Positions 1-8,310 of a stretch of DNA of 53,932 nt are shown piece by piece. Both the position numbers and the translations under genes were made by a program. Numbering within the stretch: position 1 is the stretch's first letter; every line of letters starts with the position of its first letter. The notes beneath the pieces were generated by a model. It did not search any database. It had not been told where the DNA came from and was given only the letters and a program-made list of their open reading frames with translations. The DNA is from SZUA-521 sp041738285 (GTDB lineage Bacteria > Pseudomonadota > Gammaproteobacteria > Pseudomonadales > Azotimanducaceae). The stretch covers positions 1-53,932 of the forward strand of contig JBGSQB010000079.1 of the NCBI GenBank assembly GCA_041738285.1. The letters run 5' to 3'.

Positions 1-480
1 CTTGGCCTCGGTCAGCCAGAATCGCGCCGTTGCCACGTCGGCCTCGGTGCCAGTGCCCGTCAGCAGCGCGAAACCGACGTAGGACTTGGCGTCGACGTTG
101 CCGATTCGCGCGGCGCGTAGATAGAAGCGAAATGCCAGCGCCAGATCCTTCGGCACGCCCTGACCGGTGGTGTGCAGGGCGGCGAGCGCGGTGAGGGCCG
201 CGTCGTTGCCAGCGTCGAACTCCAGCGCGCGAACGTAGTCGAGGGCCGCGGAGCGATACAGATCCTGGGCGAAAAAAGTGTTGCCACGGAGGTAGTAGGC
301 GCGCGATCTTTGCGCGCTGGTCAGGCGGGGGTCGATCACCACCGGCTCGAGGTAGCTGCGCGCCAACTCGAACCGTTCGCCGTCCAGGTGCGACAGCGCG
401 CGCTCGATCAGATGATCGGGGGCAGCAGCGCGGACGGTACTCCCAGCCAGCAATAGCGCGATGAGGACGAGACAACGCAT
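1..480 (-). CDS. Sel1/TPR-repeat periplasmic protein, N-terminal part (cut by the left edge)
   Basis: The reverse strand reads open from an ATG at 480 to the window edge, giving 160 residues. The N-terminus (MRCLVLIALLLAGSTVRA) is a typical signal peptide. After it come helical repeats; the stretches RAYYLRGNTFFAQDLYRSAA and a Sel1-like unit with TGQGVPKDLALAFRFYLRAA support tetratricopeptide/Sel1 architecture. Such proteins usually act as periplasmic scaffolds, but no specific partner can be named. The start is 57 bases from the divergent MFS gene at 538, so the two share a short promoter region. The C-terminal part is outside the window, so total length and any extra domain are unknown. Confidence 0.75.
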   Translation of the reverse strand, partial: MRCLVLIALLLAGSTVRAAAPDHLIERALSHLDGERFELARSYLEPVVIDPRLTSAQRSRAYYLRGNTFFAQDLYRSAALDYVRALEFDAGNDAALTALAALHTTGQGVPKDLALAFRFYLRAARIGNVDAKSYVGFALLTGTGTEADVATARFWLTEAK

Positions 481-537
481 GGCCCCGATTCTAGCGGGCA
501 TCGAGCCAGGCAACTGCGACACGACCGCAAAACACGC

Positions 538-1755
538 GTGAACGCGCGCCCGAACGACCCCCAACGGGTGCCGCAGGGCGTGTGGCTGCTCGGCTTCGTC
601 AGCCTGCTGATGGACATGTCGAGCGAGATGATCCACAGCGTATTACCGCTGTTCATGGTTGCGACCCTTGGCGCCAGTGTGCTGCTGCTGGGCGTCCTCG
701 AAGGCATCGCCGAAAGTGTTGCGTTGCTGCTGAAACTGTTCGCGGGTGCCATCTCCGACTACACACGACGACGCAAGCCACTGGTCGTGGCTGGGTATGC
801 GCTAGCGACCATCTCCAAGCCGATGTTTGCCCTCGCGGGCAGCGTCGGGATGGTGTTCTTCGCGCGCACCATTGATCGAATCGGCAAGGGTATACGCGGC
901 GCACCGCGCGATGCATTGATCACCGACATGACACCCGCGGCGATACGCGGCGCGGCGTTTGGCCTGCGCCAGAGTCTCGACACCGTTGGCGCGTTACTCG
1001 GTCCGTTGATCGCGGTGGTGGTGCTTGCGGCCACGGCATCGAATTTCACCTGGGTGTTCGCTGTTGCCACGATCCCTGCGGCGATAGCGCTCGGCGTGCT
1101 GGTGATCGGGGTGCGCGAGACGCCGCGCACGAACAGTGCACCCGGCCCCCGCCTCGAATGGCGTCACGTGCGCAATCTACCGGACGCGTTCTGGTGGGTG
1201 GCGGTCGTTGGTGCGGGCGTCGGCCTCGCCCGGTTCAGCGAGGCGTTTCTGATTTTGCGTGGCGACAGCCTGCAACTGCCGCAGGCATCGGCGCCGCTGG
1301 TGCTGCTGGTGATGAATGCCGTCTATGCAGTCACCGTGTATCCACTCGGGCGACTGTCCGATCGCTGGCAGCGTCGCGGACATGGCTATCTGCTCGTTGC
1401 AGCATTGGTGCTGCTCGTTGCCGCCGACGTCGTGCTCGGCTTTGCTCGGAGCACAACGACATTGTGGCTCGGCGTCGCGCTGTGGGGTCTGCACATGGGT
1501 GCGAGCCAAGGTCTACTCGCGCGGATGGTGGCCGATGCTGCGCCTTTGGCGCAGCGCGGCACGGCATTCGGCGTCTTCAACTCAATCTCGGGCGTCGCGG
1601 TGCTGATAGCCAACGTGCTCGTTGGTCTCGTATGGGATGTGTACGGGCCGCAAGTCGCCTTCCTGACGGGCGCTGGCATCGCCCTCGCAACCCTGATCCT
1701 GACGCTCATCAGTGTTGCCACGGCGGCGCGTATTCCTGAAGATCAGCGGCCCTGA
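538..1755 (+). CDS. MFS transporter
   Basis: A 405-residue protein with about 12 hydrophobic segments and an MFS-type basic loop between helices 2 and 3 (SDYTRRRKPLV). It is an inner-membrane secondary carrier; the substrate cannot be told from the sequence. Translation starts at a GTG. The pyrC gene begins only 15 bases after its stop and the threonylcarbamoyl-AMP synthase follows 6 bases after pyrC, so the three are probably one transcript. Length is normal for the family and nothing appears truncated. Confidence 0.85.
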   Translation: MNARPNDPQRVPQGVWLLGFVSLLMDMSSEMIHSVLPLFMVATLGASVLLLGVLEGIAESVALLLKLFAGAISDYTRRRKPLVVAGYALATISKPMFALAGSVGMVFFARTIDRIGKGIRGAPRDALITDMTPAAIRGAAFGLRQSLDTVGALLGPLIAVVVLAATASNFTWVFAVATIPAAIALGVLVIGVRETPRTNSAPGPRLEWRHVRNLPDAFWWVAVVGAGVGLARFSEAFLILRGDSLQLPQASAPLVLLVMNAVYAVTVYPLGRLSDRWQRRGHGYLLVAALVLLVAADVVLGFARSTTTLWLGVALWGLHMGASQGLLARMVADAAPLAQRGTAFGVFNSISGVAVLIANVLVGLVWDVYGPQVAFLTGAGIALATLILTLISVATAARIPEDQRP

Positions 1756-1770
1756 ACATCGGACACCCGA

Positions 1771-2820
1771 TTGGTGCATGCGCAAATCGACCAATTGACG
1801 ATCACGCGACCCGACGACTGGCACCTGCATTTGCGGGATGGCATGGGGCTCGCCGCCGTTCTACCGGACACCGCGAAGCGTTTTGCCCGCGCGATCGTCA
1901 TGCCGAATCTGGTACCGCCGGTCACGACCGTCGCGTTGGCACGCGCCTATCGCGAACGCATTCTCGCGGCGCTGCCCGGCGCGATCGAGTTCGAGCCCTT
2001 GATGACGTTATACCTGACGGAGCAGACGAGCCCGCAAGACATTGCCGAGGCGAAGGCGAGCGGCTTCGTGCATGCGGTGAAATACTACCCGGCCGGCGCG
2101 ACCACGCATTCCGACGCGGGTGTGCGCGAGTTGAACAGATGCCGGGACACGTTGGCAGCCATGCAGGCACACGATCTACCGCTGCTCATGCACGGTGAGG
2201 TGACGGACGCCAACGTCGACGTGTTCGACCGTGAAAGTGTGTTCGTAGCGCGCGAGCTCGAACCGGCCGTGCGTGCGTTTCCAGATCTGCGCATCGTGCT
2301 CGAGCACGTCACCACCACGGAGGCGGTCGAGTTCGTTGCGCGCTCGTCGGCGAAAGTTGCCGCGACAATCACCGCGCATCACCTCCTGCTCAATCGCAAC
2401 AGTCTGTTTCAAGGTGGCATTCGGCCGCATCACTACTGTCTACCGATCTTGAAGCGCGAGCGCCATCGGCAGGCGCTGATCGATGCCGCGACGAGCGGCA
2501 ATCCCAAGTTCTTTCTCGGCACCGACAGTGCGCCGCATGCCCGACATACGAAAGAAGTTTCCTGCGGATGCGCGGGTATCTACACCGCGCACGCCGGCAT
2601 CGAGTTGTACGCCGAGGCTTTCGACGCCGTGGGTCGGCTCGATCGATTGGAGGGCTTCGCGAGCCACTACGGCGCCGACTTCTATCGACTGCCGCGCAAC
2701 TCCGATCGCATCACGCTGGTGCGCAAGCCCATGTCAATTCCCGCGGAACTTCCGTTCGGCAAGGATCGCCTCGTGCCCATGCGTGCGGAAGGACATGTCG
2801 CGTTTTCATTGCGCGACTGA
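1771..2820 (+). CDS. pyrC: Dihydroorotase, type II (pyrimidine synthesis)
   Basis: A 349-residue monofunctional dihydroorotase, which cyclises N-carbamoyl-aspartate to dihydroorotate in the cytoplasm, the third step of UMP synthesis. The metal-site motifs are all present: RPDDWHLHLRDG near the N-terminus, MPNLVPPVTT, the carboxylated-lysine segment HAVKYYPAGATTHSDAGV, HGEV, LEHVTTTEAV, and GTDSAPH near residue 255. Length and motif order match E. coli PyrC. The start may be TTG at 1771 or GTG at 1774; both give nearly the same protein. It lies between an MFS gene and a tRNA-modification gene with very short gaps, so it is probably cotranscribed. Confidence 0.96.
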   Translation: MVHAQIDQLTITRPDDWHLHLRDGMGLAAVLPDTAKRFARAIVMPNLVPPVTTVALARAYRERILAALPGAIEFEPLMTLYLTEQTSPQDIAEAKASGFVHAVKYYPAGATTHSDAGVRELNRCRDTLAAMQAHDLPLLMHGEVTDANVDVFDRESVFVARELEPAVRAFPDLRIVLEHVTTTEAVEFVARSSAKVAATITAHHLLLNRNSLFQGGIRPHHYCLPILKRERHRQALIDAATSGNPKFFLGTDSAPHARHTKEVSCGCAGIYTAHAGIELYAEAFDAVGRLDRLEGFASHYGADFYRLPRNSDRITLVRKPMSIPAELPFGKDRLVPMRAEGHVAFSLRD

Positions 2821-2826
2821 GCCATC

Positions 2827-3795
2827 ATGACCGACGCGCTCACGATCCGCCGAGCTGTGAAGATTCTCAAGGCCGGCGGGCTGGTCGCGTTCCCGACCGA
2901 GACCGTCTACGGGCTCGGTGCGGATGCGTCGAATGCCGAAGCAGTGAAGCGGATCTTCGCTGCCAAGGGAAGGCCCGTCGATCATCCTCTGATCGTGCAC
3001 ATTGGATCCGCGACACAGATCGTGGTGTGGGCGCGTGATGTGCCGACCACCGCTTGGCGGCTGGCCGAGGCGTTCTGGCCGGGTCCGCTAACGATGATAT
3101 TGAGGCGCGCACGGACTGTCTGCGATGCCGTCACTGGCGGTCAGGATACGATCGGTCTGCGCGTGCCGGCGCATCGAGTCGCACTTTCACTTCTGCGTGA
3201 GTTCGGTGGCGGCATCGCCGCGCCCTCTGCCAATCGATTCGGACGTGTCAGCCCGACGAGCGCAGCGCACGTCGTCGCGGAACTCGGTGATGCGGTGGAT
3301 CTGATCGTCGACGGCGGCTCCTGTTCGGTAGGAATCGAGTCCACGATCGTGGACCTGACGGGTCAGCCGAGGATTCTGCGGCCAGGTAAGATATCGCGCG
3401 AGGCCATCGAGGCTGTACTGAGCACGCGGCTCGACGAGTCCGTCATGGAGGCGCCGCGGGTTTCAGGGGCGCTCCAAAGTCACTATGCGCCACACACACC
3501 GGTGCGGTGGGTCGAGCCTGAACGACTTGATGTCGTGCTGGATGAAGTCACGACGCGAACCGGCGTCATTGCACTGCGCCCGGAGCCGCGCAACTGCTCG
3601 AGCCGTGTGGCGGCTTGGCGCACGATGTCGGCGGACCCGGCGCTGTACGCGCAGGATCTGTATGCCCAGTTGCGTGCGCTCGATGAACTGCGCCTCGACC
3701 AGATTCTGATCGAAGAGCCGCCGGATGTGACCGAATGGGAGGCGGTGCGCGATCGCTTGCGCAAGGCCGCCGGCCGGCCCCCTGCGCGAGCGTGA
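2827..3795 (+). CDS. tsaC: L-threonylcarbamoyladenylate synthase, long (Sua5) form
   Basis: A 322-residue protein with an N-terminal YrdC domain (about residues 8-195) and a C-terminal Sua5 domain (about 205-320), the two-domain long form rather than the short E. coli TsaC. It makes threonylcarbamoyl-AMP from Thr, bicarbonate and ATP for the t6A37 tRNA modification. Diagnostic segments are FPTETVYGLGADA, KGRPVDHPLIVH, FWPGPLT, APSANRFGRVSPTSA, and the interdomain SHYAPHTP. It follows pyrC by 6 bases. Nothing is missing; the call is secure, while the symbol varies between species (tsaC, tsaC2, sua5, ywlC). Confidence 0.94.
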   Translation: MTDALTIRRAVKILKAGGLVAFPTETVYGLGADASNAEAVKRIFAAKGRPVDHPLIVHIGSATQIVVWARDVPTTAWRLAEAFWPGPLTMILRRARTVCDAVTGGQDTIGLRVPAHRVALSLLREFGGGIAAPSANRFGRVSPTSAAHVVAELGDAVDLIVDGGSCSVGIESTIVDLTGQPRILRPGKISREAIEAVLSTRLDESVMEAPRVSGALQSHYAPHTPVRWVEPERLDVVLDEVTTRTGVIALRPEPRNCSSRVAAWRTMSADPALYAQDLYAQLRALDELRLDQILIEEPPDVTEWEAVRDRLRKAAGRPPARA

Positions 3796-3895
3796 GTTGA
3801 CGCCTACTGACCGCCGAAGGGAAAATGACGCGCGCTTGGCAGTGCGTGTTGTGAGAAAACTGCAATCCCATAATAAACTTGAGGGTAGATGATTC

Positions 3896-4456
3896 ATGAA
3901 TAACGCATCCAATAGTAAAGCCGCATGGCTGATCGCCAGTGCGATGGCGCTGGCCTCTGCACCGGTGGTAGCAGATCCCGGCGCGTATCTCGGTGTGTCC
4001 GTCGGTGACGCGTCCGCTGAGGTCGACGGACTCGATAACGGCGGTGGCATCACCGACGAGCTGGACGGCTCCGATACGAGCGTCAAGGTCTTTGGCGGCT
4101 ACATGTTCAACGACTACTTGGGCGTCGAGGGCGCGTACATCGACTTCGGCAACCCCGACGACAACATCTTCGGCACCAATGTCGAAGCCGAAATCACCGG
4201 ATACACCGTCCAGGCCATCGGCAGCGTCCCGGTCGGGCCGGTCAACCTGTTCGGCAAGGTTGGCATGATCTCCTATGACGCGGATGTCACCATTCAGGGC
4301 CTCGGCAACGCGGACGAGAATGGTGAAGAACTTGCGTACGGCGTTGGCGCCGAGTTCAACATCGGCAGTTTCGCCATTCGTGGCGAGTATGAGATCTACG
4401 ATCTCGATGACGTCGATGTCGATATGATCTCGATTGGCGCTGTCGTCAAGTTCTAG
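3896..4456 (+). CDS. Small outer-membrane beta-barrel protein
   Basis: A 186-residue protein with a signal peptide ending near the Ala-rich SAPVVA and a mature part of alternating short strands with many Gly, Asp and Tyr, typical of an 8-stranded OmpA/OmpX-type barrel (ompA-like beta-barrel family). The repeated strand pattern (FGGYMFNDYLGVEGAYIDFG, GYTVQAIGSVPVGPVNLFGK, IRGEYEIYD) and the terminal aromatic residue in VVKF support outer-membrane insertion. The body is very acidic. It stands alone after a 100-base gap and is followed by a strong intrinsic terminator, so it is probably monocistronic. Ligand or role is unknown. Confidence 0.8.
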   Translation: MNNASNSKAAWLIASAMALASAPVVADPGAYLGVSVGDASAEVDGLDNGGGITDELDGSDTSVKVFGGYMFNDYLGVEGAYIDFGNPDDNIFGTNVEAEITGYTVQAIGSVPVGPVNLFGKVGMISYDADVTIQGLGNADENGEELAYGVGAEFNIGSFAIRGEYEIYDLDDVDVDMISIGAVVKF

Positions 4457-4480
4457 GCTTAGCTGATATCGACCGAGAAG

Positions 4481-4508
4481 ACGGGCCCCTTGCGGGCCCG
4501 TTTTTTTT
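4481..4508 (+). terminator. Intrinsic terminator after the barrel gene
   Basis: An 8-bp stem (ACGGGCCC at 4481-4488 pairing with GGGCCCGT at 4494-4501), a 5-base loop and a run of eight T at 4501-4508. It lies 25 bases after the barrel stop codon and before the next gene. Confidence 0.93.
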
Positions 4509-4535
4509 ACTTCGAGTTTGATTGTAGGAGGCGAC

Positions 4536-5396
4536 ATGAAGATCGGTTGGCTTCGTTGGATGGCTCTGACGTGCTTGATGGGCGCGGCGAATGCGATATG
4601 GGCGGAACAGGACATCGCAGGCGCGACGGACCATCCCATGCTCACGCGCTGGCCGGAGTCCTTCATCACGGAGTACCAGCGCAACTACGACTCTGCTGAG
4701 TTTCTAGTCGCAACCGCGCAGGGCGGCGAACCGGAGCGCCGCCGTGTGGAGGGTGACATGACTGCGTTGCGTTACTTCTACCAGAGCGCGGAGACACAGC
4801 CGAGCCCCCTGCAGTTGATCCGCAACTATCAGAACGCAATCAAGGCGATTGGTGGCCACGTCGCCTACGAACGATTGCCTGCGGACGGCGACGGTGGTGA
4901 AACTACGCTCAATGTCGCAGCCGGCGGCAAGGACGTGTGGGTCAAGGTGCTGCCTGACATCTTTGGCGCTCCCACGCAGAACTATCAGCTCATCATCGTC
5001 GAAGCCGCCGCCATGGCGCAGGTCGTATCAGCGAACGCGCTGTGGGATGCGATCAATCAAGACGGCTTCGTGACGCTCTACATCAACTTCGATACAGGCA
5101 AAGCGGATCTCAAGGCGGACGGTCGGCAGGCAGTTGCCGAGATCGTCACACTCATGCAGAGCAATCCCACGCTTGCGATCAGCATCGAAGGGCACACCGA
5201 CAATGTTGGTCAGCCCGAGGCAAACAAACGACTTTCTCAGGCAAGAGCCGAGGCGGTGATGAACTCGGTGCGGGACGGTGGCGTCGATGGCTCGCGCATG
5301 TCCGCGAGTGGATTCGGTCAGGACTCGCCCCTTGCCGACAATCGAAGCGAGGCCGGACGAGCGAAGAACCGACGCGTGGAGCTGGTCAAGAAGTGA
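4536..5396 (+). CDS. OmpA-family peptidoglycan-binding protein
   Basis: A 286-residue exported protein. ATG 4536 is chosen because an AGGAGG sits at 4526-4531 and the N-terminus then forms a clean signal peptide (MKIGWLRWMALTCLMGAANA). The first part (about 30-175) is an unassigned domain found in DUF4892-like OmpA proteins. The last 110 residues are an OmpA-like domain with the diagnostic INFDTGKADL, EGHTDNVG and LSQARAEAV segments, which binds peptidoglycan diaminopimelate. It probably anchors the outer membrane to the wall. The stop codon overlaps the next start (TGATG), so the downstream secreted protein is translationally coupled. Confidence 0.88.
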   Translation: MKIGWLRWMALTCLMGAANAIWAEQDIAGATDHPMLTRWPESFITEYQRNYDSAEFLVATAQGGEPERRRVEGDMTALRYFYQSAETQPSPLQLIRNYQNAIKAIGGHVAYERLPADGDGGETTLNVAAGGKDVWVKVLPDIFGAPTQNYQLIIVEAAAMAQVVSANALWDAINQDGFVTLYINFDTGKADLKADGRQAVAEIVTLMQSNPTLAISIEGHTDNVGQPEANKRLSQARAEAVMNSVRDGGVDGSRMSASGFGQDSPLADNRSEAGRAKNRRVELVKK

Positions 5397-6493
5397 TGGC
5401 GAATGGGTGCACCTGTCGAGCCGTGTTCGTGATGCTGATGACGGTAAGTGCGGCCGTAGCGAGGGCGGCGGTCGAGTTGCCGGCCGGGACGATTCACGTG
5501 GAGCGTGCTGCGATCATGGACATGTCGGGGTTCGAACAACCCATGGTCGCTGCCACGCTGTTTCTACCGAGTGGCTGGCAGACCCAGGGCGGCGTGGTGT
5601 GGGGTGCGCAGTTCATGTGCACCAACGGCTATGCGTTCAGTTGGTCGGCGACCAGCCCGGATGGTCAGACCACGATTGCAGTTTTGCCCGGCGAAGCTTG
5701 GAGCTGGAACAACTACGGCGCGGCGCCATCGAACCCTGGCTGTCAGAGTGCGCCATACACCAGCCTCGAGCAATACCTCGCAGGGCTCGTGCCGCGTCTG
5801 CGTGCGGGAGCGCGAATCACAGGATTCCGTCCGCGGCCGGATCTCGCGCAGCAATTCGCGCATCTCAATCGGGTCGACGCGATGCCGATGGGCGAGTTGC
5901 GCGCATGGATCGAGGCCGGACAGATAGATGTTGAGTTCATCGACAATGGCCGCAACGTGATCGGCTACATCGCCGCGACAGCACAGATGTCGTTGATGCG
6001 CACGAACGCTGGCATGGGCGTGATGGATGCGTTCAATGGTGCGACGTTCCCGGCGTTCGCTGCGACGGCGCCGCCTGAACAGTTCAACGAACGTTTTGTC
6101 GAGGCGATTCGTCGTTCAATCAAAGTTGCGCCGCAATGGGAGGCGCGCATCGCGGGCCACAATCGCGTGATCGCTGCCGATGCGATGCGCGAGACGCAGA
6201 AGCGCGGGCGCATCATGGCCGAGGCCAACGCTGAGATTGCGCGCATTCGGGAAGAGGCGTGGAGCGCCTACCAGGAGAGTTCGGACCGCAGGGCACGTGA
6301 GTTCGGTGAGGTTATTCGTGGGGTCGAGACATACCAGGACCCGAATGCACCCGGTGGCCAAGCGGAACTGTCGAACTTGTACGACAACGCTTGGCGTCTG
6401 AGTGATGGCTCTTACGTGCTCACGAACGATGCGAGTTTCGAACCCTATCGGGACTTGGGCAAGGAAGGCACCAGGCTTGAAGCAGCGCCCTGA
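5396..6493 (+). CDS. Secreted protein of unknown function
   Basis: A 365-residue protein starting at ATG 5396, inside the stop of the OmpA-domain gene. The signal peptide is MANGCTCRAVFVMLMTVSAA or close to it. The middle contains a Cys-bearing globular segment (QFMCTNGYAFSWSAT, NPGCQSAPYTSL) and the region around residues 235-300 is charged and helical (EARIAGHNRVIAADAMRETQ, ANAEIARIREEAW), suggesting a coiled coil. The C-terminus (GVETYQDPNAPGGQAELSN, SDGSYVLTNDASF) is a conserved-looking block seen in unnamed proteobacterial proteins. I do not recognise a function. The coupling to an OmpA-domain protein suggests a shared role at the cell envelope. Confidence 0.8.
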   Translation: MANGCTCRAVFVMLMTVSAAVARAAVELPAGTIHVERAAIMDMSGFEQPMVAATLFLPSGWQTQGGVVWGAQFMCTNGYAFSWSATSPDGQTTIAVLPGEAWSWNNYGAAPSNPGCQSAPYTSLEQYLAGLVPRLRAGARITGFRPRPDLAQQFAHLNRVDAMPMGELRAWIEAGQIDVEFIDNGRNVIGYIAATAQMSLMRTNAGMGVMDAFNGATFPAFAATAPPEQFNERFVEAIRRSIKVAPQWEARIAGHNRVIAADAMRETQKRGRIMAEANAEIARIREEAWSAYQESSDRRAREFGEVIRGVETYQDPNAPGGQAELSNLYDNAWRLSDGSYVLTNDASFEPYRDLGKEGTRLEAAP

Positions 6494-6499
6494 TGCGGG

Positions 6500-6539
6500 T
6501 GTCATCAAATCGTCATGAAACTGTCACGCCAGTGACACG
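6500..6539 (+). promoter_or_regulatory. PHO box array upstream of phoB
   Basis: Four 7-base units at exact 11-base spacing: TGTCATC (6500), CGTCATG (6511), TGTCACG (6522) and the weaker TGACACG (6533). This matches the PhoB recognition pattern of TGTCA-type direct repeats separated by 4 bases. It begins 7 bases after the previous stop and ends 24 bases before the phoB start, so it probably autoregulates the phoB-pstS unit. Confidence 0.82.
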
Positions 6540-6562
6540 TGCCACATCTACCGTGCCTGCAC

Positions 6563-7249
6563 ATGAACACGATTCTGGTGGTGGAAGACGATGCTGAGGT
6601 CAGGGGGCTCCTGACCTTCACGCTGCAGCGAGCAGGATTTGCGACGGTCGAAGCCGAGAGCAGCGAAGCGGCCATGCGCAAGCTCGATGGACCGCTCCCC
6701 GACCTCGTCGTGATCGACTGGATGCTGCCGGGCGCCAGCGGTGTCGACTTCGCCCGTCGCCTGCGTCACGAGCAATTGACGAGAGACCTGCCGCTCTTGA
6801 TGTTGACCGCTCGCGGCGAGGAAACCGACAAGCTGAAGAGCTTCGATTCGGGCATCGACGACTACATGACCAAACCGTTTTCGCCGCGCGAACTGGTGGC
6901 GCGATTGAAAGCCCTGCTGCGGCGCACCGGCTTGGGCAGCGAATCCGTGCTGGTGGCGGGCGATCTTGCGCTCGATACGGCGGGACGCAGGCTGAACGTC
7001 GGCAAGCGCCACGTGCACCTCGGTCCAACCGAGTTCCGACTGCTCGAGTTCCTCATGCGCAACCCGAACCGCGCCTTCGACCGCGGTCAGCTCCTAGATC
7101 GTGTCTGGGGCCGCAGCGTGTATGTCGAGGAGCGCACTGTCGATGTGCACGTGTTGCGACTACGCAAGGCGTTGGCAGCGGATCATCACGACCAATTGAT
7201 CGAAACAGTGCGTGGCGTCGGTTACCGCTTCGTACCGCCAGAGAAATGA
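6563..7249 (+). CDS. phoB: Phosphate-regulon response regulator PhoB
   Basis: A 228-residue OmpR/PhoB-type regulator. ATG 6563 is used because the receiver domain begins at once (MNTILVVEDDAEVRGLL); an upstream GTG at 6539 would add an odd extension and place the start inside the PHO box. The receiver has the acidic pair E8/D9/D10, phospho-acceptor D52 (VVIDWMLPG), the T in MLTARG and K in MTKPF. The winged-helix domain (about 130-226) has GPTEFRLLEFLM, RGQLLDRVWG and RTVDVHVLRLRKAL. It activates genes at low phosphate. No phoR follows; instead the pstS-like gene starts 32 bases downstream. Confidence 0.93.
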   Translation: MNTILVVEDDAEVRGLLTFTLQRAGFATVEAESSEAAMRKLDGPLPDLVVIDWMLPGASGVDFARRLRHEQLTRDLPLLMLTARGEETDKLKSFDSGIDDYMTKPFSPRELVARLKALLRRTGLGSESVLVAGDLALDTAGRRLNVGKRHVHLGPTEFRLLEFLMRNPNRAFDRGQLLDRVWGRSVYVEERTVDVHVLRLRKALAADHHDQLIETVRGVGYRFVPPEK

Positions 7250-7281
7250 ACCACCATCCAAACCAAGACAAGGAACGAATC

Positions 7282-8241
7282 ATGCGAACATCGACCATCG
7301 TGCTGGCATCTGCCGTGCTGCTGGGCGGCCAGTTGGCGGCCCATGCGGCCGAACCCGCTGCCGCGCCCTATCAGCGCGTCAGTGGAGTTTCTGGAAACCT
7401 GTCGAGTGTTGGCTCCGATACGCTGGCGAACCTCATGACACTATGGACCGAAGCATTCAAGAAGGAGTATCCGAACGTCAACATCCAGGTACAGGCAGCG
7501 GGATCATCGACCGCGCCACCCGCGCTCACGGAAGGCACGGCCAACCTCGGACCGATGAGCCGGCCCATGAAAGACAAGGAGATCGAAGCGTTCGAGGCAC
7601 GGCATGGCTATCGGCCAACCGCAGTTCGCGTTGCGATCGATGCGCTCGCGGTGTACGTCCACAAAGACAATCCGCTGGTCTCGCTGACGATTCCGCAGGT
7701 CGATGCGATCTTCTCGGCGACACGCCGTTGCGGCACGCCTGCGGACGCTCGCACATGGGGTGATCTCGGCATGCAGGGATCCTGGGCGACGCGACCGATC
7801 CAACTGTTCGGCCGCAACTCCGTGTCAGGTACCTACGGTTACTTCAAAGACACCGCGCTGTGTGGTGGTGACTTCAAGAACACCGTCAACGAACAACCCG
7901 GCTCCGCTTCCGTCGTGCAGGCGGTGACGAACTCGTTGAATGGCATCGGTTACTCGGGTATCGGCTATCGCACATCAGGCGTGCGCCCGATGCCGTTGTC
8001 GCCGCGCGAAGGCGATCCCGCTGTCGAAGCGACAACGGAGAACGCGGTGGATGGCACCTATCCACTGGCGCGCCATCTGCTGGTGTACGTCAACAAGAAA
8101 CCCGGCTCACCGCTGCCGCCCATCGAAGCCGAGTTCCTCAAACTCGTCCTGTCGCCGGTCGGTCAGGACGTCGTGGTCAAGGATGGCTACATCCCGCTGC
8201 CCGAGGCCTTGCTGCAGCGGGAACTCGCCAAGCTGCGCTGA
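7282..8241 (+). CDS. pstS: PstS-family phosphate-binding protein
   Basis: A 319-residue periplasmic binding protein. ATG 7282 is preceded by AAGGAA at 7270-7275 and opens a signal peptide (MRTSTIVLASAVLLGGQLAA). The mature protein begins with the SVGSDTLANLMTLW segment and has AAGSSTAPPALTEGTANLGP and GRNSVSGTYGYF, which match the phosphate-contact loops of PstS-like domains (PBP-like family). It should bind orthophosphate and deliver it to a PstCAB permease. No permease gene is in the window, so it either serves a permease elsewhere or works as a sensor or scavenger. It shares a probable transcript with phoB. Confidence 0.88.
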   Translation: MRTSTIVLASAVLLGGQLAAHAAEPAAAPYQRVSGVSGNLSSVGSDTLANLMTLWTEAFKKEYPNVNIQVQAAGSSTAPPALTEGTANLGPMSRPMKDKEIEAFEARHGYRPTAVRVAIDALAVYVHKDNPLVSLTIPQVDAIFSATRRCGTPADARTWGDLGMQGSWATRPIQLFGRNSVSGTYGYFKDTALCGGDFKNTVNEQPGSASVVQAVTNSLNGIGYSGIGYRTSGVRPMPLSPREGDPAVEATTENAVDGTYPLARHLLVYVNKKPGSPLPPIEAEFLKLVLSPVGQDVVVKDGYIPLPEALLQRELAKLR

Positions 8242-8249
8242 CCCCTGCA

Positions 8250-8310
8250 CCGAACCTGAACACAGAGACCGCTACCTGAACAAGTAAACTGTCCCTTTGT
8301 TCAGGTTCGG
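8250..8310. repeat. 13-bp inverted repeat with inner copies between convergent genes
   Basis: CCGAACCTGAACA (8250-8262) is perfectly inverted as TGTTCAGGTTCGG (8298-8310), separated by 35 bases. A further CCTGAACA lies at 8275-8282, so two alternative stems are possible. The loop carries AAGTAAACTGTCCC, which resembles REP-like elements often seen beside REP-associated transposases. There is no T run. It covers the end of the leftward gene at 8301. It may act as a bidirectional terminator or be a REP remnant. Confidence 0.6.

Noticed and set aside
3566..4684. Long reverse open frame of 372 codons
   Set aside because: It covers the barrel gene and its terminator on the opposite strand and has no domain pattern; it reflects GC-rich codon bias.
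5042..5395. Open frame upstream of the secreted protein
   Set aside because: It lies in the shadow of the OmpA-domain gene; the signal peptide starts exactly at 5396 with a TGATG overlap.
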